From the NCBI GenBank assembly GCA_009786615.1, contig WQRS01000092.1:1-5877 (forward strand): a stretch of 5,877 nucleotides of DNA. The letters run 5' to 3'. The notes beneath the pieces are model-generated. The model did no database searches and was not told the DNA's origin. It saw only the letters and a list, made by a program, of their open reading frames with translations. Each line of letters opens with the position of its first letter. Position 1 is the stretch's first letter. Both the position numbers and the translations under genes were made by a program. Source of the DNA: Treponema sp. Its GTDB lineage: Bacteria; Spirochaetota; Spirochaetia; Treponematales; Breznakiellaceae. Positions 1 through 5,377 of this stretch are shown here, one piece after another.

Positions 1-1673
1 ATTGCGGAAGCGATTTTTTCGACTGCCTGTTCCTGCCCGACAATGCCCTGGTGCAGTTCCGCTTCGATGTTCAGAAGGCGGCGGGAAGAAGAGCTTTCAA
101 GTCGCTTAAGTGGAATGCCTGTGATCTCTGAAACCACAAGGCGCACATCATCCTCGTCAACTTTTGCCCGCTCGCCGCCTGCCGATTGTTCCCACGCCTC
201 TTTCATATTGTTTAGCTGTCTGCGCAACTCCGACACCCTGTCCCGCATTTGCGCCGCTCGCTCATAATCCTGGGCTGAAACCAAATCGCCCTTTTCCTGT
301 GCAAGCTGCATTATTTCCTGCTCTATGTTTGAAATCTCTGGCGGCGGGACATGTGGAACAAGTTTCCGCAAGGCGCCTGCCTCATCAAGCACATCTATCG
401 CTTTATCAGGCATACACTTTGAGGTGATGTAACGCTGTGCAAGGCGCGCGGCAGCTTCCACAGCCTGCGGAGAATACGTGACTTTATGATGATCCTCATA
501 GCGCTTTTGAAGCCCTTTGAGAATACTCACCGTCTGATCAAAAGTGGGTTCCTCCACCAGAATTGACTGGAAGCGCCGCTCAAGAGCCGCGTCTTTTTCA
601 AAGTGCTTGCGGTATTCGGCAAGCGTGGTCGCCCCTATGCACTGAAGTTCACCGCGCGAAAGGCCGGGCTTAAGCATATTGGAAGCGTCAACTGTGCCTT
701 CCGCTCCGCCGGCGCCAATTATCGTGTGAATTTCATCGACAAATAAAATGATATTTCTAGATTGTGTTATCTCGCGCATTATTCTTTTCAAGCGCTCTTC
801 AAACTCACCGCGGTACTTTGTTCCCGCCACAATTGATCCCATGTCAAGCGATAAAATGCGCTTGCCGCCCAAAGCGTCAGGAACGCTGTCAGAAGCGAAA
901 AGCTGCGCAAGTCCTTCCACTATGGCGGTTTTTCCCACGCCGGGATCGCCTACAAGAACGGGATTGTTTTTCGTTCGCCGCGCCAATATGCGCAGCGCCC
1001 GCTCAATTTCCTTTGTCCGCCCGACAACGGGATCAAGCTTCCCGGCTTTGGCTAATGCGGTGAGGTCTTGGGAAAATTCATCCAGAGTGGGCGTGAGCAC
1101 GGGGTAAGAGGCAGGGCGAATCCTCGAAGAGGTTTTGCTTTCATTGCCGTCTGAGGCTTTGTAGAAATGCCCGTCCCAGCGCGGAAACACAGAACGGAAC
1201 CCTTCGGCGGGAAAGACCTCATCCAAACGCCGGCTGCGGTAATAGGAAGTTTGCACGATAATGCGGAACATTTCTGAAGTCACTTCACGCTGGCTTAAAA
1301 ACACACAGGAGCTTGAGTTTTTTTCAAGCATTGCCGCAAGCAGCAAATGTTCCGTTCCAAGGTAATCGCTTCCCATTGACTTTGCCTCTTCTGAGGCAAT
1401 CTGCACCATGCGTCTTGCCCGCTCGGACAGCGGCACTTCGGATCGCACAAGCAGCGAAGTTAAAAGCGGAAGGCTTTTTTCCAGATACTGCTTAAACTCA
1501 AGCAGATCAATTCGCAGGCGCAAAAGAGCTTTACAGGCTGTTCCAGCCCCGTCATTAAGCAAAGCAATGGTGATGTGCTCAGGCAAAAGCTGTTCAGCGC
1601 CGTAGCGCCGCGCTTGCTCCTGGGCATCAAGGGTGAGTAAACGCATTACTCTTTGTGTAAAACCTCTGAACAT
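1..1673 (-). CDS. clpC: ClpC-type AAA+ ATPase, N-terminal 557 codons (partial)
   Basis: ATP-dependent unfoldase of the HSP100/ClpC family, which in known members feeds substrates to the ClpP protease in the cytoplasm. The frame is open from 1673 to the left edge. Domains seen: a double Clp_N repeat (about 1-145) with the two LPEH/GTEH turns at E32 and E108; a linker (about 146-195); AAA+ D1 with Walker A GDPGVGKT at 242-249 and Walker B FVDEIHT around 311-317; a UVR-like coiled segment (about 451-487, YERAAQMRDR), which marks ClpC rather than ClpA or ClpB; and the beginning of D2 (GIVGQEQAVEKI, from about 545). D2 and the ClpP-binding loop lie outside the window. The ATG at 1673 was chosen because GAGGGG (1677-1682) precedes it and MFRGFTQR matches the usual ClpC N-terminus; an ATG at 1646 would cut into Clp_N. 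It starts 19 bp after the DUF192 gene with no convincing promoter between, so it is probably the last visible gene of the operon. Compared with Bacillus ClpC, the linker before D1 is about 30 residues longer. Confidence 0.95.
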   Translation of the reverse strand, partial: MFRGFTQRVMRLLTLDAQEQARRYGAEQLLPEHITIALLNDGAGTACKALLRLRIDLLEFKQYLEKSLPLLTSLLVRSEVPLSERARRMVQIASEEAKSMGSDYLGTEHLLLAAMLEKNSSSCVFLSQREVTSEMFRIIVQTSYYRSRRLDEVFPAEGFRSVFPRWDGHFYKASDGNESKTSSRIRPASYPVLTPTLDEFSQDLTALAKAGKLDPVVGRTKEIERALRILARRTKNNPVLVGDPGVGKTAIVEGLAQLFASDSVPDALGGKRILSLDMGSIVAGTKYRGEFEERLKRIMREITQSRNIILFVDEIHTIIGAGGAEGTVDASNMLKPGLSRGELQCIGATTLAEYRKHFEKDAALERRFQSILVEEPTFDQTVSILKGLQKRYEDHHKVTYSPQAVEAAARLAQRYITSKCMPDKAIDVLDEAGALRKLVPHVPPPEISNIEQEIMQLAQEKGDLVSAQDYERAAQMRDRVSELRRQLNNMKEAWEQSAGGERAKVDEDDVRLVVSEITGIPLKRLESSSSRRLLNIEAELHQGIVGQEQAVEKIASA

Positions 1674-1692
1674 ATTCCCCTCGTGTATCACG

Positions 1693-2148
1693 CTACCGAA
1701 ACCCGCCTTGAACATCAAGCCTGTCACCGGGCACAATTCCTGTGCGCGCAAACCAGTTTTGCGGAACTTCAAGCGCATAACGCACCGAACGGGTTGAGCG
1801 CACCGGGTTGAGGTTGCCCGGTGTCATATCGTGTATTTCGATGATTCTGCCGTCAGAGGCGATATACGCTATCGAAAGCGGGATGAGCGTGTTTTTCATC
1901 CAAAACGATAAAATCTGATCGCGGTCAAAAACAAAAAGCATCCCCTCGCCATCGTTTAAGTACTCGCGGAACATAAGCCCTTGCTGGTGCTGCGCGCTTG
2001 TAAGGGCGAGCTCCGCATCAATATATATGTTTCTCCCGCCGCTTTCAATCGTGATTTGACGCCTTTCAAACTGCTCTCCACTTTCTGAAGAAGTGCAGGA
2101 AATAAAAACGACAAAAAAAACAACAAGCGGAAATCTAAAAGAAGTCAA
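1693..2148 (-). CDS. DUF192-family putative lipoprotein
   Basis: Protein of 151 residues. Residues 1-18 form a hydrophobic signal ending FISC (Cys18) followed by TSSES, which fits a loose spirochaetal lipobox, so a membrane-anchored periplasmic lipoprotein is likely. Residues from about 30 to the end carry the DUF192 (PF02643) pattern: QQGLMFRE, GMLFVFD, SFWMKNTLIPLSI, the EIHDM.P segment, YALEVP and the final GDRL. The function of DUF192 is not established. The start is a TTG at 2148, supported by GGGAGGAG at 2153-2160 with about 5 nt spacing. This start overlaps the last 14 bases of the upstream gene, and the Shine-Dalgarno lies inside that gene's final codons, which suggests translational coupling. 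clpC follows after 19 bp. The family call is firm; the lipoprotein call is likely but rests on a single Cys. Confidence 0.88.
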   Translation of the reverse strand: MTSFRFPLVVFFVVFISCTSSESGEQFERRQITIESGGRNIYIDAELALTSAQHQQGLMFREYLNDGEGMLFVFDRDQILSFWMKNTLIPLSIAYIASDGRIIEIHDMTPGNLNPVRSTRSVRYALEVPQNWFARTGIVPGDRLDVQGGFR

Positions 2149-2722
2149 GAAACTCCTCCCGCATCAATGTCTGCCATGCCCGCTGTGCGCCTGATTCGTA
2201 CTGGAGCCTTTCAAAAACCACCCTGTCTATGTACTTGACGGTAAGCGGGCGTTCAATTGATACGCGGGTGTAATCGTCTTCCCAAACCGCTTCATTCGGG
2301 TTCAGTGTGACAGGCTCGCCGTAACGTTCGACAAAGGTGGTGAAAATCGAAAAGTGATCGATGAAGCGCGTATCCATAGTGAAGGACATGATGAAAACTT
2401 CCCCGTCAACAAGCTGAAAGTGCGCGCGCCGTATAAAAGAAGTTCCTGCCGTTTCAACAAGCGTTTCCTGGCGCACAGGCAAAAACGACACATCCCGCTC
2501 GCCGCGAAAGGCAAAAAGCCCGTCACGCAAAAGCGCTTCGGTGAGTTCCCCAAGCGGCATTCCAAGTGAAAGCTCGCGGAACTCGCGCGGCATGGGAGAC
2601 GGCAAAAGCTCTTCGTCTGTTTCGGCGGCAATAGCATCTTCGTCGTTGACTTCCTGCGATGAAACAAAGGAAAACGCGGCGAAAAAAAGCGAGAAAACCA
2701 GCAAAAAGGAAACAGTTTTCAT
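2135..2722 (-). CDS. secreted conserved hypothetical protein
   Basis: About 195 residues. The N-terminus MKTVSFLLVFSLFFAAFSF followed by VSSQ is a clear export signal, probably cleaved near SSQ, with no lipobox Cys. An acidic, low-complexity stretch follows (NDEDAIAAETDEELL), then a globular region beginning RELSLGMPLGELTEALLRDG. That opening resembles the 'LGMs..eV...L' helix of small outer-envelope proteins such as SmpA/BamE-like folds, but I do not claim membership. Further blocks are FRGERDVSFLP, FQLVDGEVFIMSF, VERYGEPVTLNP, AVWEDDY and ERPLTVKYID. I do not recognise a named family; the pattern looks like a conserved spirochaetal hypothetical. The ATG at 2722 is preferred because AAGGA (2730-2734) sits 7 nt upstream. 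ATGs at 2737 and 2728 are possible but badly spaced. It lies 37 bp after the EcfT-like gene and overlaps the DUF192 gene by 14 bp. Confidence 0.8.
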   Translation of the reverse strand: MKTVSFLLVFSLFFAAFSFVSSQEVNDEDAIAAETDEELLPSPMPREFRELSLGMPLGELTEALLRDGLFAFRGERDVSFLPVRQETLVETAGTSFIRRAHFQLVDGEVFIMSFTMDTRFIDHFSIFTTFVERYGEPVTLNPNEAVWEDDYTRVSIERPLTVKYIDRVVFERLQYESGAQRAWQTLMREEFLDFF

Positions 2723-2759
2723 CTTCATATCCTTCATTATCGGATTATACGCCTCCGCA

Positions 2760-3452
2760 CTAAAAAATCAGCATTGTAATAAGAAACCACGCATAGTTTA
2801 TAAGCGTAACAGTTAAAGGTGAGTAAAACCAAATAAGCCAGAAAAAAAGCGTCAAAACAATTAAGATGACAAAGCCCAACGGTTTTGTTTTGGATGACGG
2901 CACGCGGTCTTGCACTTCGCCATCGCTGCGGTTATCACTTAGGTCAATCATCATTTGGTCAAGATCGGCGATCAGCGTTTTCCTCCTGATGCGGGGTTTT
3001 GAGTTCATTATTATTGAGTAAAGCCTGAAAGATTCAGACATCAGCTCGCCAAAAAGCCCCGGAATCTTTAAATCCCTGCGAATCATAACGCGGGAAAGCA
3101 TTATAAGCCCAGCCAAAGTCACCGCGCGTTGTATGCCAAGCCACAAAGCGCCGACAGTAAAGCGCATTCCGCCTATTGTGAAAAGCACCTGCCCCCCGAT
3201 TGGCACAAGCAGATTAAAGAAGATTATGAAAAAAATAATTGAAAGCGTGATGATCGGGTTGTTTTTTTTCCCGCAAAGCCACGCCAAAAACCAAAACATG
3301 AGAAAAAGGATAACTCTTGTGTACAAAAACGGAAGCGGCACAAATAAAATGGCAGGCATCACCAAAAGACCTGCGATAAGCAGCGCCTTTGCGCTGAAAA
3401 GCTCTTCATAAACACGCTGCCTTTTAACGCGGAACTGCTCGGATTGGCTCAT
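2760..3452 (-). CDS. EcfT/CbiQ-like membrane protein (putative ECF transporter T component)
   Basis: Protein of 230 residues with about five or six hydrophobic segments: roughly 22-42, 45-62, 68-85, 100-122 and two near the C-terminus (about 193-228). The central stretch resembles the EcfT/CbiQ core: NLLVPIGGQVLFTIGGMRF followed by a helix with GIQRAVTLAGLIMLSR, the place where T components carry 'N....G..l...g...t..g...g...a.R'. The following soluble part (RIRRKTLIADLDQMMIDL, about 155-172) could be a coupling helix, but the classic Ala-Arg-Gly signatures that bind the ATPases are not evident. It begins 6 bp after the stop of the Gx-transporter gene, with no strong Shine-Dalgarno (only AAGG about 14 nt away), so translation is probably coupled. 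Pairing with an S-component-like gene supports an ECF-like role. No ATPase gene is visible. Family assignment is moderate; substrate unknown. Confidence 0.7.
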   Translation of the reverse strand: MSQSEQFRVKRQRVYEELFSAKALLIAGLLVMPAILFVPLPFLYTRVILFLMFWFLAWLCGKKNNPIITLSIIFFIIFFNLLVPIGGQVLFTIGGMRFTVGALWLGIQRAVTLAGLIMLSRVMIRRDLKIPGLFGELMSESFRLYSIIMNSKPRIRRKTLIADLDQMMIDLSDNRSDGEVQDRVPSSKTKPLGFVILIVLTLFFWLIWFYSPLTVTLINYAWFLITMLIF

Positions 3453-3458
3453 GATGAT

Positions 3459-4028
3459 TTACCGTACCTTGCGCGCCACATACCAAAGCGAGCGGCTGGA
3501 AAACATCTGGCAGAAAACCCCAAGCGTAATTCCTGTGACAAGTCCTGCGGCAAAAAAGAACGGCGCAATAAAGCGCGCCGCGTTTCCAAGAAGAAAAAAC
3601 CACGCCAGCGCCATTTGAGTTGTGGTTGAAAACATTGCGCCCATTGCGCCCACGCCTATAAAACTGACCTTTTGCCCGAAAACACGGCGCAGGGCATACA
3701 TGGAAAAGGCAGCGGCGGCAGTGCCTGCAAGGGAAAAAAGGAAAATGTGCGAAAATAACGTGCCTGTGATAATTCCCTGTCCAAGCACTTTTATCAAGAC
3801 CAACACCAAAAATGTCGGGAAAGGAAGTATGTCAAGCGCCATCATCAGCGGCAAATTGGCAATGCCTATGCGCATAAAAGGCATGGGCTTTGGAATCACA
3901 AACTCTATGGTCGATAAAAACAGGCAAAAAGCTCCAAGCAAAGTGAGTATTTTGCGTGTTTCAGCATTTTTCAGGCTTCCAAAGCCTTCGGTATCACCAA
4001 GCCGCGCCGTCAATTTGTCCGCCGACAC
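3459..4028 (-). CDS. Gx transporter family protein (heptaprenyl diphosphate synthase component I family, ECF-S-like)
   Basis: Protein of 189 residues. After a 25-30 residue soluble N-terminus come about five or six membrane segments. It follows the Hpre_diP_synt_I pattern (PF07456): LSTIEFVIPKPMP, then RIGIANLPLMMALDI, a long helix ending LGQGIITGTL, the FLFSLAGTAAAAFSMYALRR segment, the IGVGAMGAMFSTTTQMALA segment, and a final LVTGITLGVF helix. This family groups with ECF S components by fold. The old 'heptaprenyl diphosphate synthase component I' name is a historical annotation, and these proteins are more likely substrate-binding membrane subunits. The start is a GTG at 4028 with GAGGG upstream; it lies 35 bp inside the NusG-II gene. 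An internal TTG (4013) is an alternative. The neighbouring NusG-II and EcfT-like genes are typical partners. Substrate unknown; prenyl compounds are a guess from family lore. Confidence 0.85.
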   Translation of the reverse strand: MSADKLTARLGDTEGFGSLKNAETRKILTLLGAFCLFLSTIEFVIPKPMPFMRIGIANLPLMMALDILPFPTFLVLVLIKVLGQGIITGTLFSHIFLFSLAGTAAAAFSMYALRRVFGQKVSFIGVGAMGAMFSTTTQMALAWFFLLGNAARFIAPFFFAAGLVTGITLGVFCQMFSSRSLWYVARKVR

Positions 4029-4386
4029 CTTCGCCCTCTATGGAAAACCAGACATTATTGGGAAGACAGGACACAATGCGCCACCACGAATCAGGATTGA
4101 CGCGCCCCATGCCGACGCAAACTTGATTATCACACGGGGAAGATTCCGCCCACGCTTGCCCCCCGCTGATACGCACCACAGTGTCACCGCCCAAAACGCC
4201 CCTGACACGCACAGTTTCCTCAGCGTCAATGGGAAAAACCCACATTCTATTGCCGGGTCCGTGTATTACCACCATAGCGCCATCACTTCTAGCCGCGAAT
4301 ATGACTACCCCCGAATACACGGTAAGAGCGGCAAACAGCAATATCACTGCGGCATCAACTGGTTTAACAGGGAAATTTTTCTTCAT
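3994..4386 (-). CDS. NusG domain II-containing protein, membrane-anchored
   Basis: Protein of 130 residues. MKKNFPVKPVD is followed by one membrane helix (AAVILLFAALTVYSGVVIF, about 12-30) and an extracytoplasmic domain of the NusG_II type (PF07009). Its signature cysteines are visible in SPCDNQVCVGMG and IVSCLPN, followed by NVWFSIEGE. The domain is named after part of the transcription factor NusG, but this exported version is not expected to act in transcription; its role is unknown. Such genes often precede Gx-transporter genes, as here, where the two overlap by 35 bp. The ATG at 4386 was chosen: a longer frame starting with TTG at 4413 would begin inside the promoter spacer and encode the -10 hexamer, so it cannot be the real start. 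No good Shine-Dalgarno is seen before 4386. It is the first gene of the operon. Confidence 0.85.
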   Translation of the reverse strand: MKKNFPVKPVDAAVILLFAALTVYSGVVIFAARSDGAMVVIHGPGNRMWVFPIDAEETVRVRGVLGGDTVVRISGGQAWAESSPCDNQVCVGMGRVNPDSWWRIVSCLPNNVWFSIEGEGVGGQIDGAAW

Positions 4387-4387
4387 G

Positions 4388-4403
4388 TTACCGCTTTTAT
4401 GAT
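4388..4403. repeat. left arm of 16-bp perfect inverted repeat
   Basis: TTACCGCTTTTATGAT on the plus strand is the exact reverse complement of 4461-4476. The arm covers most of the operon's -10 hexamer, the predicted transcription start and the bases immediately before the NusG-II start codon, so a protein bound here would block that promoter. The arm centres are 73 bp apart. Identity ends sharply at both ends of the arm. Confidence 0.85.
4398..4403 (+). promoter_or_regulatory. possible -10 of a divergent promoter for the DUF368 gene
   Basis: TATGAT on the plus strand matches five of six -10 bases and lies on nearly the same base pairs as the minus-strand -10. No good -35 is found at 16-18 bp; only T-rich sequence (4374-4381) is there. 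If used, transcription would start near 4410 and leave a leader of about 45 bases before the ATG at 4455. Weak evidence. Confidence 0.25.
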
Positions 4404-4427
4404 ACGATAACAAAGAAACCTTGTCAA
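4399..4427 (-). promoter_or_regulatory. sigma-70-type promoter of the NusG-II to clpC operon
   Basis: Reading the minus strand, TTGACA (4422-4427) is followed by a 17-bp spacer and TATCAT (4399-4404), with six of six and five of six consensus bases at ideal spacing. Transcription should begin near 4392, only about six bases before the ATG at 4386. This is the only convincing promoter found for the minus-strand gene string. The -10 overlaps one arm of a 16-bp inverted repeat (4388-4403). Confidence 0.75.
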
Positions 4428-4443
4428 TTCAAAAATCGTACAA

Positions 4444-4450
4444 GGGGAGG
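4444..4450 (+). promoter_or_regulatory. ribosome binding site of the DUF368 gene
   Basis: GGGGAGG lies 4 bases before the ATG at 4455. It fixes this ATG as the start of the first half of the broken DUF368 gene and rules out reading the other frame, which is open from 4421, as a separate gene start. Confidence 0.8.
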
Positions 4451-4454
4451 CAAC

Positions 4455-5353
4455 ATGGTCATCATAAAAGCGGTAAAAGGGTTCATTATAGGTGCGGCGG
4501 TCATCGTCCCGGGCTTATCCGCCAGCATTTTCGCCATCGCCCTTGGTGTATACGAAGGCGCATTGAATGCCATCGCCAATTTCAGGAAGCAGCCGCTTGC
4601 GCATTTTGCGTATCTGTTGCCGCTGATAATAGGCGGCGGGATAGGCGTGGTTGTTTCTGCGCGTATTGCCGCGTACTCGCTCGCCGCATTTCCTGCCTTC
4701 GCGTACCTGTTTTTTGCCGGGCTTGTCATCGGCTCCTGCCCGCTGATAATGCGCAAAACCCGCAAAGCGCCTTTCAGCCGCTGTACCTAATTGGCAGCGT
4801 TGTTGCGTTTTTGGTGATAATACTGCTTGCACCGGACGCGCAAAACGACGGGTTTATAACGATGTACAGGCTTGGCGGCATCGGCGATTTCTTCCAAATA
4901 ATGCTGGTGGGATTAGTGTCAATCTCAATGATGGCTGTGCCGGGAGTCAGCGGAAGCATAATCATAATTATGATGGGGCAGCTCGGGACGATCTACAACT
5001 CACTTGGCGAGACTTTCGTTTTTGCGCTGCATGTTCTGGGCGGCAGATGGGGAGCGGCGTGGGACTCACTCGCCACAGTGATGATCATGCTGCCGTTCGC
5101 GCTCGGCACTGTAATAGGTCTTGTGTCCATCGCCAAGATTATGACTTTTCTGATTAGCCGCTTTGAGTTGATAGCGTACTACGCGATAGGCGGCGCATTG
5201 CTCGGCACCGTTGTAATGCTGGCAAACATCGGCGTAGTAAGCAACCTGCCGGAAGCCAATTTCCGCGATGTTGCGATTTTCTCCGTTATCGGCGCGGCGT
5301 GTCTGGCGCTTGGTTTATTTGCCACGATTTTTCTGGACAGGCCGGAAAAATAG
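4455..5353 (+). pseudogene. DUF368-family polyprenyl-phosphate transporter, interrupted by a frameshift
   Basis: DUF368 membrane proteins (PopT-type) are known to return undecaprenyl phosphate, the lipid carrier for peptidoglycan and other glycans, across the cytoplasmic membrane. The first part (4455 to about 4757) encodes MVIIKAVKGFIIGAAVIVPG with the PGLSAS loop at residues 19-24, then two or more helices up to GLVIGSCPLIMRK. That frame hits TAA at 4788-4790. The rest continues in the preceding frame from about 4759 to the TAG at 5351-5353: NPQSAFQPLYLIGS, the second family loop AVPGVSGS (P about 163 in the rebuilt protein) and a final set of helices. Adding one base in the A run at 4755-4758 restores a 299-residue protein, the usual family length, reading MRKNPQSAF. 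Nothing else is missing, so this is either a very recent mutation or a sequencing or assembly error. It is divergent from the minus-strand operon and has its own strong ribosome site. Confidence 0.9.
4461..4476. repeat. right arm of 16-bp perfect inverted repeat
   Basis: ATCATAAAAGCGGTAA on the plus strand matches the minus strand of 4388-4403 without mismatch. It occupies codons 3-8 of the DUF368 gene (I-I-K-A-V plus one base of the next codon). The encoded residues suit a normal DUF368 N-terminus, so this copy is also constrained as coding sequence. Confidence 0.85.
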
Positions 5354-5377
5354 CACCGATTGAACAAGCGGAACTCA

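Noticed and set aside
748..1107. Plus-strand open frame opposite clpC
   Set aside because: It lies across the clpC D1 domain, whose Walker motifs are clearly real on the other strand; the translation is low-complexity Ser/Arg-rich shadow sequence.
1707..1719. Palindrome CTTGA-ACA-TCAAG near the end of the DUF192 gene
   Set aside because: The arms are only five bases long and inside a coding region; expected by chance in a window this size.
2744..2749. Minus-strand TATAAT just before the secreted hypothetical gene
   Set aside because: The -10 is perfect, but no -35 (GCTGAT at 17 bp) or extended -10 supports it. An internal promoter is possible but not shown.
2541..2816. Plus-strand open frame across the start of the secreted protein
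   Set aside because: It is the Ser- and Lys-rich complement of the signal peptide region, with no ribosome site or recognisable domain.
3622..4410. Long plus-strand open frame of 262 codons opposite the Gx and NusG-II genes
   Set aside because: It is antisense to two well-supported genes, has no family features or membrane logic, is rich in Pro, Lys and Arg as expected for a shadow frame, and lacks a ribosome site.
4751..4762. Programmed -1 ribosomal frameshift in DUF368
   Set aside because: The frame-zero codons are CGC AAA ACC CGC; this is not an X XXY YYZ slippery heptamer and no clear downstream stem or pseudoknot is seen. A one-base deletion in AAAA is simpler.
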